57,116 nt of DNA from Candidatus Shapirobacteria bacterium (lineage in GTDB: Bacteria > Patescibacteriota > Microgenomatia > UBA12405): contig JAQWFB010000007.1 of assembly GCA_028704635.1 (NCBI GenBank), positions 1-57,116 of the forward strand. Reading direction: 5' to 3'. Below are positions 34,581-41,303 of the stretch, piece by piece; the first letter of the stretch is position 1, and the number at the start of each line of letters is the position of its first letter. Under the pieces are notes generated by a model. The model was not told the origin of the DNA. It saw only the letters and a program-made list of their open reading frames with translations, and did no database searches. Both the position numbers and the translations under genes were made by a program.

Positions 34581-36077
34581 CTATTTTTTACCATCTGAAT
34601 TATGGACTAGCTTAAAAAGCTTAATTCCATTTACCTCCCATTGATTATCGATTTTTGCCCAACCAAAGGCGGCAACAGACCACTCTGGGTTGTTAATAGG
34701 ATTACATTCAATTTGGAAGGGTTCGCAAACAACAAATAATTGTTCAGCCAGTTTATCAGGAAGATTAACTATTTTTGCTTCTTTATTACCTAAAACATAA
34801 CGATATGGAGGATCATAATTTTGCTTAGCAAGTAGGGCAAAATTAAAATCTTTGTTGTTGGAATTAGCAATAATTAAATCGGCAATTTGATTGACGGTTT
34901 TTAATTGACTGTTGGGTTGATAGCGGAAAGGATTTTCTAAAAAAGAAAAAATAGTTATTAGAATTAAAAAAGGAATGCCTATAAATTTAAACTTGTTAAT
35001 TAAAAAACCAGCAAGAATAAAAACAACAGGGAAAAGAAAAGCAAAATAGTGGTCGTAGATATGTTGTTTGTAAAGAGCCAAAGCAGTTAAACCAGACAGA
35101 TACCAAAAGAAAACAATCCAAAAAGTAGTTTTTTGTTTTTTGAACTTTAAAATAAGTGGGAAAAGACTAATAAAGAAAACTATGCTGACGATTAGACCAA
35201 CCGTTCCATTTTTACCAGCCAAAAGTCGAGTGTTTACTTGATTAAACATTGCAGGCAATTCAGGAAGGGCTTTGTAGGCTTTAATGTTGACGGTGGTTTC
35301 ACGATAAGTAAAAAAACTTAAAAGAGCCTTGGAATTTTGACCGTCATGTTTAATATCAAAAAGAATTTGAGGAGTTAGGGATAAAATAAAAATAAAAATG
35401 GCTAAAAAAGTGTATTTTAAAAATGGCCCTGCCTGCCGGCAGGCAGGTTTTAATTGTTTTGATTTTTTCTGAATAAATTTGATGAGATTATAAAGCCAAA
35501 AAAGACCAATGAACGGTAAAAGGGCTAAACCAAGATAATGGCTGTTGATGACCATAATAAAAGCCAGTGATGCATATAAAAAGTAGTGGTATTTTTTAGA
35601 TCGGAAACTTTCAAAAAAGAAATAAACAAAAAGTAAACTGAAAAACGGCATAATGTTGGGATTCCAAATAAAATTGGAATATTTAATGACTACTGGAGAA
35701 ATGGCGAAAAGAAAGGCAGAAATTAAACCGACCGAACGGCTAAACCAACGCTTACCAACAAAATAAATTAGAAAAACGGTGGCAATATTGAGAAGGGCAA
35801 TAAAAATAGCTGGGCCGACTGGATTGTAGTTGGATAAAAATAAAGATGGAGCAATTAGATAATAAAAGTAAGGGCCGAGATACATGTTGCCGATGCTGGT
35901 TTGAGGGCCAATGAAAAATAAATTGCCATGTTGAAGAAAATCTTTAATAATAACGACATCTCTTCCCTGGTCGCCTAAGAATTCCATGTAGTCTGAGATC
36001 TGATAAAGACGAAGAAAAGAGGCTAATATTAAAATAGAAATTAATAGCCAGTGTTTTTTTAAAATAGTTTTAATCAC
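34581..36077 (-). CDS. GT39-like membrane glycosyltransferase (DQ type) with an in-frame palindrome
   Basis: This 498-residue protein starts at GTG 36077 and has about ten helices. The first loop reads EFLGDQGRDVVIIKDFL (D36, Q37) and IGNMYLGPYFYYLIAP; NFIWNPNIMPFFSLLFVYFF is the second-loop signature. In a basic cytoplasmic or loop segment, a 20-base perfect palindrome (35428-35447) encodes KPACRQAGPF near residues 210-218 without breaking the frame. The GTGATTAA overlap with the upstream Dpm1-like GT2 gene ties the pair together: donor-lipid synthase first, transferase second. Confidence 0.82.
   Translation of the reverse strand: MIKTILKKHWLLISILILASFLRLYQISDYMEFLGDQGRDVVIIKDFLQHGNLFFIGPQTSIGNMYLGPYFYYLIAPSLFLSNYNPVGPAIFIALLNIATVFLIYFVGKRWFSRSVGLISAFLFAISPVVIKYSNFIWNPNIMPFFSLLFVYFFFESFRSKKYHYFLYASLAFIMVINSHYLGLALLPFIGLFWLYNLIKFIQKKSKQLKPACRQAGPFLKYTFLAIFIFILSLTPQILFDIKHDGQNSKALLSFFTYRETTVNIKAYKALPELPAMFNQVNTRLLAGKNGTVGLIVSIVFFISLFPLILKFKKQKTTFWIVFFWYLSGLTALALYKQHIYDHYFAFLFPVVFILAGFLINKFKFIGIPFLILITIFSFLENPFRYQPNSQLKTVNQIADLIIANSNNKDFNFALLAKQNYDPPYRYVLGNKEAKIVNLPDKLAEQLFVVCEPFQIECNPINNPEWSVAAFGWAKIDNQWEVNGIKLFKLVHNSDGKK
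35428..35447. repeat. Perfect 20-base palindrome inside a GT39 gene
   Basis: CCTGCCTGCCGGCAGGCAGG is its own reverse complement and much richer in G and C than the surrounding DNA. Read on the minus strand it gives the peptide PACRQAG. It is built from CCTG/CAGG units. Confidence 0.9.
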
Positions 36078-36798
36078 GGTGAAAATTAATTTTAAACCAA
36101 AGTCTGAAGAGGTCAGAAAAACTCTTAATAATGACTCTAATATTTCGGCCGGTGGCTTGACCCTCGACTCGAGGATAATGATGAACGCCGATTTCGACGA
36201 TCTTAAATCCGGCTTTTTTTGATTTGATTAAAAATTCACTGCTAATAAAAGCTCCCCTTTCGGCTTCTAGTTTAGGAATAGTGTCGACTACTTTTTTATT
36301 AATAAGTTTAAAACCACAATCAATGTCGGTGACATGAAGACCGAAAAGAATGAAAACAACTAATTCCCACATTTTTGAGGTAATAATGGCAAATTTAGAA
36401 ACCTGACGAGCAAGGTAGTAACCAATCACAACATCGGCTTTAGTTTTTTGTTGTTTTTTAATAAGTTTAGTGACCTCGGTGAAATCGAATTGGCCATCAG
36501 CATCGGTGAAGGCAATCCATTGATACTGAGAGTTGTAGAGACCGCTTTTAAGGGCAGCACCATAACCACGATTGGGATTGTGGGTGATTATTTTTATTTG
36601 TTTTGGATATTCCTTTTTTATTTCTTCTAGAACTTTAGCCGTGTTATCTTTAGAGCCATCATTTATTAGAATTATTTCCCAATTTTGGGCAATTTTTTTA
36701 AGTACAGGAATGGTTTTATCAATAGTACTTTTGATATTTTTTTCTTCGTTATAGCAAGGAAAAAAGACTGAAAGTTCATTGATTAAAAATTTAGTCAT
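36070..36798 (-). CDS. Dpm1-like GT2: probable polyprenyl-phosphate sugar synthase
   Basis: This 242-residue GT2 enzyme has ELSVFFPCYNEEKNI, EIILINDGSKDNT, PNRGYGAALKSGLY and IAFTDADGQFD, a classic DADGQ metal site. VTDIDCGFKLINKKV and GVHHYPRVEGQATGRN are strong Dpm1/GtrB-family signatures. No C-terminal helices are present. The frame opens 25 codons earlier with a TTG-like start, but the ATG at 36798 gives the family N-terminus and lies 6 bases after TATACT. It overlaps the GT39-like gene downstream by 8 bases and probably makes its lipid-phosphate sugar donor. Confidence 0.9.
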   Translation of the reverse strand: MTKFLINELSVFFPCYNEEKNIKSTIDKTIPVLKKIAQNWEIILINDGSKDNTAKVLEEIKKEYPKQIKIITHNPNRGYGAALKSGLYNSQYQWIAFTDADGQFDFTEVTKLIKKQQKTKADVVIGYYLARQVSKFAIITSKMWELVVFILFGLHVTDIDCGFKLINKKVVDTIPKLEAERGAFISSEFLIKSKKAGFKIVEIGVHHYPRVEGQATGRNIRVIIKSFSDLFRLWFKINFHRD

Positions 36799-36804
36799 GA
36801 GTAA

Positions 36805-36810
36805 AGTATA
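36805..36810 (-). promoter_or_regulatory. -10 box of the Dpm1-like/GT39 pair (leaderless type)
   Basis: TATACT on the minus strand ends 6 bases before the ATG at 36798. No clear -35 at normal spacing. The divergent surface-protein promoter lies about 40 bases to the right. Confidence 0.45.
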
Positions 36811-36850
36811 AAGCAAAAAAGGACTAAAAAACAGGTACATCGCTTTTTGC

Positions 36851-36879
36851 TTGACAAATAGACCATATGGCAATATAAT
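36851..36879 (+). promoter_or_regulatory. Consensus sigma70-type promoter of the surface-protein gene
   Basis: TTGACA (36851-36856) and TATAAT (36874-36879) are both perfect and 17 bases apart. A second TATAAT follows at 36884-36889. The expected start of transcription near 36886 leaves a leader of about 20 bases before the GTG at 36908. It is the best promoter in the window and implies strong expression. Confidence 0.85.
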
Positions 36880-36907
36880 AGCCTATAATTAAATATTAAT
36901 AACGCAG

Positions 36908-37525
36908 GTGGAACACAAAATAATAAATATTAGTCTTGCTTTGGGCGCGATGGCGGTATTGTTTTTATCGCTTTTCAATCCTACAAAAGCTTTTGGTTAC
37001 AATGATAGTAATAGTACAAAAACTATTTCGATTGACAAAAAAGTCCGATCTATTGACGATTCTCAATATTATGACAATATTGAATCTTCAAAAAAGACTT
37101 TTTATGAAAAAGATGTAGTCGAGTTTCAGGTTGAAGTTAAAAATATTGGAACCGAAGTTGTCTATAATGTCAATGTTAAAGATATGTTGCCAAAATATTT
37201 ATCTTTAATTTTTTATCCTGGCAAATTTAATAGTGATCAATATATTGTTGAATGGAATATTGACAAATTGGAAGCTAATGAAGGTAAAAAATATTTAATT
37301 AGAGCTAAAATTAATGACAGCACTAAATTAAATGTTTCTACTAAACAAACCAATAAAGCTGAGGCTTGTGGTGCTGGTCAATGTGATGTTGATACTGCCA
37401 GTTATTTTATTGGTAAAGCTACTGTACCAGCTACTGGTGCTTCAGACATTGCTGTTAAAACAATTTTAGTTACTTTATTAGCCGCTGGTGGATTTTCTTT
37501 AAGAAAATTCGTTAGAGAATATTAA
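36908..37525 (+). CDS. Secreted DUF11-like surface protein with VPATG sorting-like C-terminus
   Basis: This 205-residue protein has a signal peptide (helix from about residue 7 to 24, possible cut near TKAFG). A single beta-sandwich domain of the DUF11 type follows (VVEFQVEVKNIGTEVVYNVN, then DMLPKYLSL and VEWNIDKLEANEGKKYLIRA). The C-terminal region has one cysteine pair (EACGAGQC), VPATGASD, a hydrophobic helix and RKFVREY. This VPATG-helix-basic order mimics an LPxTG sortase signal, although the first residue differs. The start is GTG; no ATG is near. It lies behind a consensus promoter and ends at a strong terminator, so it is a single-gene, probably abundant surface protein. It could be an acceptor for the glycans, which is speculation. 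Confidence 0.8.
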   Translation: MEHKIINISLALGAMAVLFLSLFNPTKAFGYNDSNSTKTISIDKKVRSIDDSQYYDNIESSKKTFYEKDVVEFQVEVKNIGTEVVYNVNVKDMLPKYLSLIFYPGKFNSDQYIVEWNIDKLEANEGKKYLIRAKINDSTKLNVSTKQTNKAEACGAGQCDVDTASYFIGKATVPATGASDIAVKTILVTLLAAGGFSLRKFVREY

Positions 37526-37534
37526 GCTAGTTAA

Positions 37535-37558
37535 TAGATCGTAGATTTTAGATCGTAT
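37535..37558. repeat. Short TAGATCGTAGAT-type repeat after the surface-protein gene
   Basis: TAGATCGTAGAT followed by TTTAGATCGTATAA begins 10 bases after the stop codon. It is the intergenic relative of the in-gene copies at 4611-4645 and 6777-6807. Confidence 0.65.
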
Positions 37559-37562
37559 AAAT

Positions 37563-37586
37563 CCCCTGCTTCGGCGGGGGGTTTTT
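37563..37586 (+). terminator. Rho-independent terminator of the surface-protein gene
   Basis: CCCCTGC (37563-37569), loop TTCG, GCGGGGG (37574-37580), then G and five T. The seven-base-pair stem with a UUCG loop and a U-run is a strong terminator on the plus strand. Confidence 0.9.
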
Positions 37587-37597
37587 GGTTTTTAAAA

Positions 37598-37637
37598 CCC
37601 TCCGCCCTTCGGGCACCTCCCTTGACAGGGAGGCTTT
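37598..37637. repeat. GC-rich double-hairpin repeat, intergenic copy
   Basis: CCCTCCGCCCTTCGGGCACC leads into CCTCCC-TTGACA-GGGAGG (37616-37633) and CTTTTTATT. It is the near-identical partner of the in-gene copy at 10051-10095. It fills the gap between convergent genes and ends at the stop codon of 37638-38822, so it probably also ends transcription from one or both sides. Confidence 0.85.
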
Positions 37638-38822
37638 TTATTTAGTGATGAGGCGGAGACTCATGATTCCAAGTGTTGAATAGCGACTGGAAAAATCCTG
37701 ATCAGCACCAAACCAAGGGTCGTGAATCTTGTAATTGCCATTACTTCCGCTAATAATAACAATAAAATGCATTCCGACGATTGTGCTCATTCGCATTTGA
37801 GCGATGACATAACGACCAGCCTTTAATTCATTATCTACTGTTGAAGCGTTGTATGAAACTTGTTTAAAGGTATATCCTGACGGAGGAGAAGGAGTGAGCA
37901 TGTAAGCAGTGTTGCTCCAAAAAATACTGGAATTGGCAGCATAGGCTGATGGGGTAATATCGAAGCCGAGTTTTTTGTAAGTCATAGAAACACTACTGAG
38001 GTAGCATCCGACTTCACCAATAGTGTCATTTGAACTTCCAATAAATTGTTTACACCAACGTGGATCCCTTTGGGAATAAAAATTACCATCACTACCCGTT
38101 CCGGGAGATGAAGACAAACAACTACTTCCACCGGCTGAGTTAGAGAAGCTTTTTAAGGCAGCTAATTGTGATTGAGCTGCGGCTAAAAGTTGTTGGTATT
38201 TTTTCTCATCATTTTTTGTGCTTTCTAAAAGTTTGTCTTTGGCGACTTTTTGATTATCAAGAGTGGTTTTTTGAGTGGCTAATGTTTTTTGAAGAGTTTC
38301 CATTTCTTGTTGTTTTTGAGTTTTGGCCGTTTTTTGGGCATCATAATTAGCTCTGACTGTTTCCATATTGATTAGACTGGTTTGACTGGCTTTTTGAACA
38401 TTGGCAACATATTTGTATTGTTCTAAAAAATTATTTAAGTCAGATGAAAACAAAAAAGCAAACGGAGGAACTTTTTTTTGAAGTTTATAATTGTCAATTA
38501 TTTGGAGAACATAAAGTGAAGAAAGTTTGTTTAGTTTAGTGTTAAGGCCATCAATTTCAACAGTAAGACTGGCTATTTCCTTTTCAAGATTTTTGATTGA
38601 ATTTTCAGTTTGAGTAATTCTTAAAAGAGTTAATTCATATTGCGAAGTTAAAATTTTTATTTGATTAGCAAGAGTGTTTTTGGCAGTGCCTAGTTCGGAA
38701 AGTTTTTGAGTGTATTCGGTGATTTTTTTTTCTAAATCTTCCCTATCATCAGCGTATGAAATAGTTGGGCTGAACAAAAAAAAAGATAGTGCTAAAAATA
38801 AAAAAAAAGTTTTTTTAAACAT
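37638..38822 (-). CDS. Secreted coiled-coil protein with C39-like cysteine peptidase domain, FtsEX partner
   Basis: This 394-residue protein has a signal peptide (cut after ISYA, residue 24) and a long coiled coil (about 25-220). The coiled coil is interrupted near 117-145 by PPFAFLFSSDLNNFLEQYKY, like the FtsX-binding hairpin of PcsB and CwlO. A Gly/Ser linker leads to a papain-like C39_2-type domain with C273 (GEVGCYLSS), H352 (GMHFIVIIS) and D368 (KIHDPWFG). PcsB and CwlO carry CHAP or NlpC/P60 domains in this place; here it is C39-like. It starts 6 bases after ftsX, so it is probably the wall hydrolase activated by FtsEX. Whether it cuts peptidoglycan or protein is not shown by the sequence. 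Confidence 0.82.
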   Translation of the reverse strand: MFKKTFFLFLALSFFLFSPTISYADDREDLEKKITEYTQKLSELGTAKNTLANQIKILTSQYELTLLRITQTENSIKNLEKEIASLTVEIDGLNTKLNKLSSLYVLQIIDNYKLQKKVPPFAFLFSSDLNNFLEQYKYVANVQKASQTSLINMETVRANYDAQKTAKTQKQQEMETLQKTLATQKTTLDNQKVAKDKLLESTKNDEKKYQQLLAAAQSQLAALKSFSNSAGGSSCLSSSPGTGSDGNFYSQRDPRWCKQFIGSSNDTIGEVGCYLSSVSMTYKKLGFDITPSAYAANSSIFWSNTAYMLTPSPPSGYTFKQVSYNASTVDNELKAGRYVIAQMRMSTIVGMHFIVIISGSNGNYKIHDPWFGADQDFSSRYSTLGIMSLRLITK

Positions 38823-38828
38823 TAAACC

Positions 38829-39701
38829 TTAAAATTTAATATATCTTTTGGCTCCGATCCAACTGGCGATGAACCCTAAAAGAGTTCCGGTTATAATTTC
38901 AGCAAACAAAAGAATTAAATAAAAATTGACATTTAAATCGATAAAAGTTATCGGCTGAAAAAAAGAATTGATCGACTTTTGAAAAATTAGGGCAAGTAAA
39001 AAACTAAAAAGAAAACCAAAAATACTACCAAAAAGACCGTATATTATTCCTTCCAGTAGGAAAGGTTTTTTGACATAAAAGCTGGAAGCACCTAAAAGCC
39101 GGCTAATTTTGATTTCATCTTTTCGGTTAGTGATTTTCATGCCAATAATAGTGATCATGGTTAAAAATGAAATAGAAGCAATTATTAAAATAATGGCAAA
39201 ACCAACCTGTCTGGTGGCGTTAGTCCAATTTAAGAGAGAAGTGATGATATCTTTTTGATAGATAATTTCATCGATGACATTGGTTTTAGTCGAATAATTT
39301 TGATAAATCTTTTCTAATACTTCCGGCTCTGAAACTGTAATTTCAAAAGAGGCTGGTAAAATACTAGCAGTTACCATTTCAGTTAAAAGAGGATTGTTTT
39401 TATTTTGTTCTTTGTAGATGGTTAAAGCTTTTTCTTTGGAAATGAAGGTGATTTCTTTAATTCCCTGGTAACTTGATAAATCTTTTTGTAAATTTTCGAC
39501 AGTGGCAGTATCAAGACCATCTTTTAAAAACAAAGTGATTTCCGGTTTAGTTTCAAAATATTTTAATACTGTGGAAAGACCAGAATTAATTATGATGAAG
39601 GTGGAAATAAAGAAGAAACTTAGAAACATTGCCGTGGTGGCAATTAGACTTTGAAATGGAGAACGTCTAATGTGGTGCCAAGTAGTTTGTAGTGGGCTCA
39701 T
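38829..39701 (-). CDS. ftsX: Cell division protein FtsX (permease subunit)
   Basis: This 290-residue protein has four helices: one near residues 20-42 (MFLSFFFISTFIIINSG), an outer domain of about 120 residues (FLKDGLDTATVENLQKDL and ILPASFEITVSEPE), and three C-terminal helices. The ISRLLGASSFYVKKPFLLEG segment is the FtsX hallmark. It forms a complex with FtsE and controls a wall hydrolase from across the membrane. The ATG overlaps the ftsE stop by 4 bases and the putative hydrolase gene follows after 6 bases. Confidence 0.92.
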   Translation of the reverse strand: MSPLQTTWHHIRRSPFQSLIATTAMFLSFFFISTFIIINSGLSTVLKYFETKPEITLFLKDGLDTATVENLQKDLSSYQGIKEITFISKEKALTIYKEQNKNNPLLTEMVTASILPASFEITVSEPEVLEKIYQNYSTKTNVIDEIIYQKDIITSLLNWTNATRQVGFAIILIIASISFLTMITIIGMKITNRKDEIKISRLLGASSFYVKKPFLLEGIIYGLFGSIFGFLFSFLLALIFQKSINSFFQPITFIDLNVNFYLILLFAEIITGTLLGFIASWIGAKRYIKF

Positions 39702-40378
39702 GATTTTTTAGAAATATTATAATCTTTAACAATTTCACCATCGTTAATTTTAATGACTCTTTTGCCCATTGATTCGACAATTTCGTTGTTGTGAGTGGTC
39801 ATAATAATTGTGGTGTTATTTTCTTTATTTATATCTTTTAAGAGCTTGACTAAGTTCCAAGAATTTTCTGGATCTAAATTACCGGTTGGTTCATCGGCTA
39901 AAATAACTTCTGGCTCGATAGCTAAGGCTCGGGCAAGAGAGGCACGTTGAAGCTCGCCGCCGGCAAGCTGAGAAGGAAATAAAAATCGGCGAGTGCCAAG
40001 ATTAACTTCTTTGATAACTTTGTCGATGCGTGATTGAATTTTTTCTTTTGGATAATTAACAATGTCTAATATTAAGGCAATATTCTCTTCAATGGTTTTA
40101 TCGGAAATGAGTTGATAATCTTGAAAAACGACACCAATTTTTCGGCGAGTATTATTGACATCATCTTTATTGCCATTAGAAAGATCAATATCACCTAATA
40201 AAATTTTTCCAGAAGTAGGTTTGAGTTGATTTAAAATAAGTTTTAAAAGAGTTGATTTACCGGCGCCAGAATTACCAATAAGAAATACAAATTCTCCTTG
40301 ATCAATTTCAAAGCTAATGTCTTTTAGGGCATAGACGATGCCAAACTTTTTATCGACTTGATCAAAGACAATTTTCAT
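39698..40378 (-). CDS. ftsE: Cell division ATP-binding protein FtsE
   Basis: This 226-residue ABC ATPase has Walker A GNSGAGKSTLLKLI, a Q-loop in GVVFQDYQLI, signature LAGGELQRASLARAL (LAGGE instead of LSGGE), Walker B EVILADEPTGNLDPE and the switch histidine in IIMTTHNNEIV. The start VFDQVDKKFGIVYALKDI matches FtsE. It powers FtsX to switch on the peptidoglycan hydrolase at division or elongation. It lies in an order seen in Gram-positive bacteria (prfB nearby, ftsE, ftsX, hydrolase). Confidence 0.93.
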   Translation of the reverse strand: MKIVFDQVDKKFGIVYALKDISFEIDQGEFVFLIGNSGAGKSTLLKLILNQLKPTSGKILLGDIDLSNGNKDDVNNTRRKIGVVFQDYQLISDKTIEENIALILDIVNYPKEKIQSRIDKVIKEVNLGTRRFLFPSQLAGGELQRASLARALAIEPEVILADEPTGNLDPENSWNLVKLLKDINKENNTTIIMTTHNNEIVESMGKRVIKINDGEIVKDYNISKKS

Positions 40379-40386
40379 AATTTATT

Positions 40387-40881
40387 TTATTCTAAGATTT
40401 TGATAATACCAACATCAAGAAACCAACCAGCTTTTGTGGAAGCATTAGTTTCTCCTTTAATTTCAACCTTTTTACCGACAAACAGATCAAGATCGGCTGT
40501 TGATGAAGTTAGAGCGGCGTATTGAGTCTTACCACCTTCTCTCTGTAAGGTGTGAGTGCCTTCGCCATTAATACCGCCTTTAACAAGGGTGCCGGTGGCG
40601 GTGTCAGTAAAAGTTTTTCCGGTGTCGCCATAAGATTGTCCGACGACTAATTCTTCTGCGCTTTTAATATCATCTGCTGAAGTGACATTTCCTTGAGTAA
40701 TATTACTAATAAGGCTTTCGTTAGGACTACTGAGAGGCCAAAGGCGAGAAAGGCCAAAACCAATACCAATAGCTAAAACTACAATCATAATGTAGGGGAG
40801 TTTTGAGTTTTTATTTTTTTGAGAAGTGTTTGAAGTGAAGTATGGGGTTTGAGTATTTTGAGATAAATTTTGGATGTCCAT
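40387..40881 (-). CDS. Membrane-anchored protein with OB-fold-like outer domain
   Basis: This 164-residue protein has a polar N-terminus (residues 1-27), one helix (LPYIMIVVLAIGIGFGLSRL) and an outer part. The last 75 residues are beta-rich (GTLVKGGINGEGTHTLQR, AALTSSTADLDLFVGKKVEI and WFLDVGIIKILE), with the vGkkVeikGe pattern of small OB-fold domains. It lies 8 bases upstream of ftsE and is probably cotranscribed. No name can be given; a link to envelope or division is suggested only by position. Confidence 0.65.
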   Translation of the reverse strand: MDIQNLSQNTQTPYFTSNTSQKNKNSKLPYIMIVVLAIGIGFGLSRLWPLSSPNESLISNITQGNVTSADDIKSAEELVVGQSYGDTGKTFTDTATGTLVKGGINGEGTHTLQREGGKTQYAALTSSTADLDLFVGKKVEIKGETNASTKAGWFLDVGIIKILE

Positions 40882-40951
40882 TTTAATTTTAAAATCTAAT
40901 AATTCAGTATAACAAAAAATAGAAATTTTCTTAAATTAAATCCCTATTGAT

Positions 40952-41269
40952 TTAGAATTTAATTCTAATATTTTTTAAACCCATATAGATCATAAATAAA
41001 AGGATGGCAATTACTAAATAAAATTGAAAATGTTTTGGGTCTAAAAGCATTTTCATTAATGGTGTTTTTTGATTAAAAATAAGATGAAATATTACTGAAA
41101 TTGGTAAGGTTAACCAAAGCCAAGCGCTTCGAGAAATATTGAGATGAAAAATGGAAAATAATTTTGTTAGAAATGGTGAAAGTAGAAAAACAAGTAAATA
41201 AGCGGTGACAAAATCAAAGGTGGCAAATGGACCGATTTTAAATTGTCGAAAAAATGTAATATAGTTCAT
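40952..41269 (-). CDS. Small three-helix membrane protein, unknown
   Basis: This 105-residue protein has about three hydrophobic helices (FVTAYLLVFLLSPFLTKLF, WLWLTLPISVIFHLIF and FYLVIAILLFMIYMGL). Between the second and third lies NQKTPLMKMLLDPKHF. I do not recognise a family. A TATACT box 5 bases before the ATG and intergenic gaps on both sides suggest that it is expressed from its own start. Codon use looks like that of its neighbours. Confidence 0.6.
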   Translation of the reverse strand: MNYITFFRQFKIGPFATFDFVTAYLLVFLLSPFLTKLFSIFHLNISRSAWLWLTLPISVIFHLIFNQKTPLMKMLLDPKHFQFYLVIAILLFMIYMGLKNIRIKF

Positions 41270-41274
41270 ACTTT

Positions 41275-41280
41275 AGTATA
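41275..41280 (-). promoter_or_regulatory. -10 box of the small membrane protein gene (leaderless type)
   Basis: TATACT on the minus strand ends 5 bases before the ATG at 41269. No clear -35. It fits the pattern of other unit-opening genes in the window. Confidence 0.4.
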
Positions 41281-41303
41281 TACATATTTGTATCAGAAAA
41301 TGC

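Noticed and set aside
36908-37525. Phage or secretion-system component
   Set aside because: Signal peptide, DUF11-like domain and VPATG-helix-basic end explain the whole protein as a surface protein; no phage or secretion genes are near.
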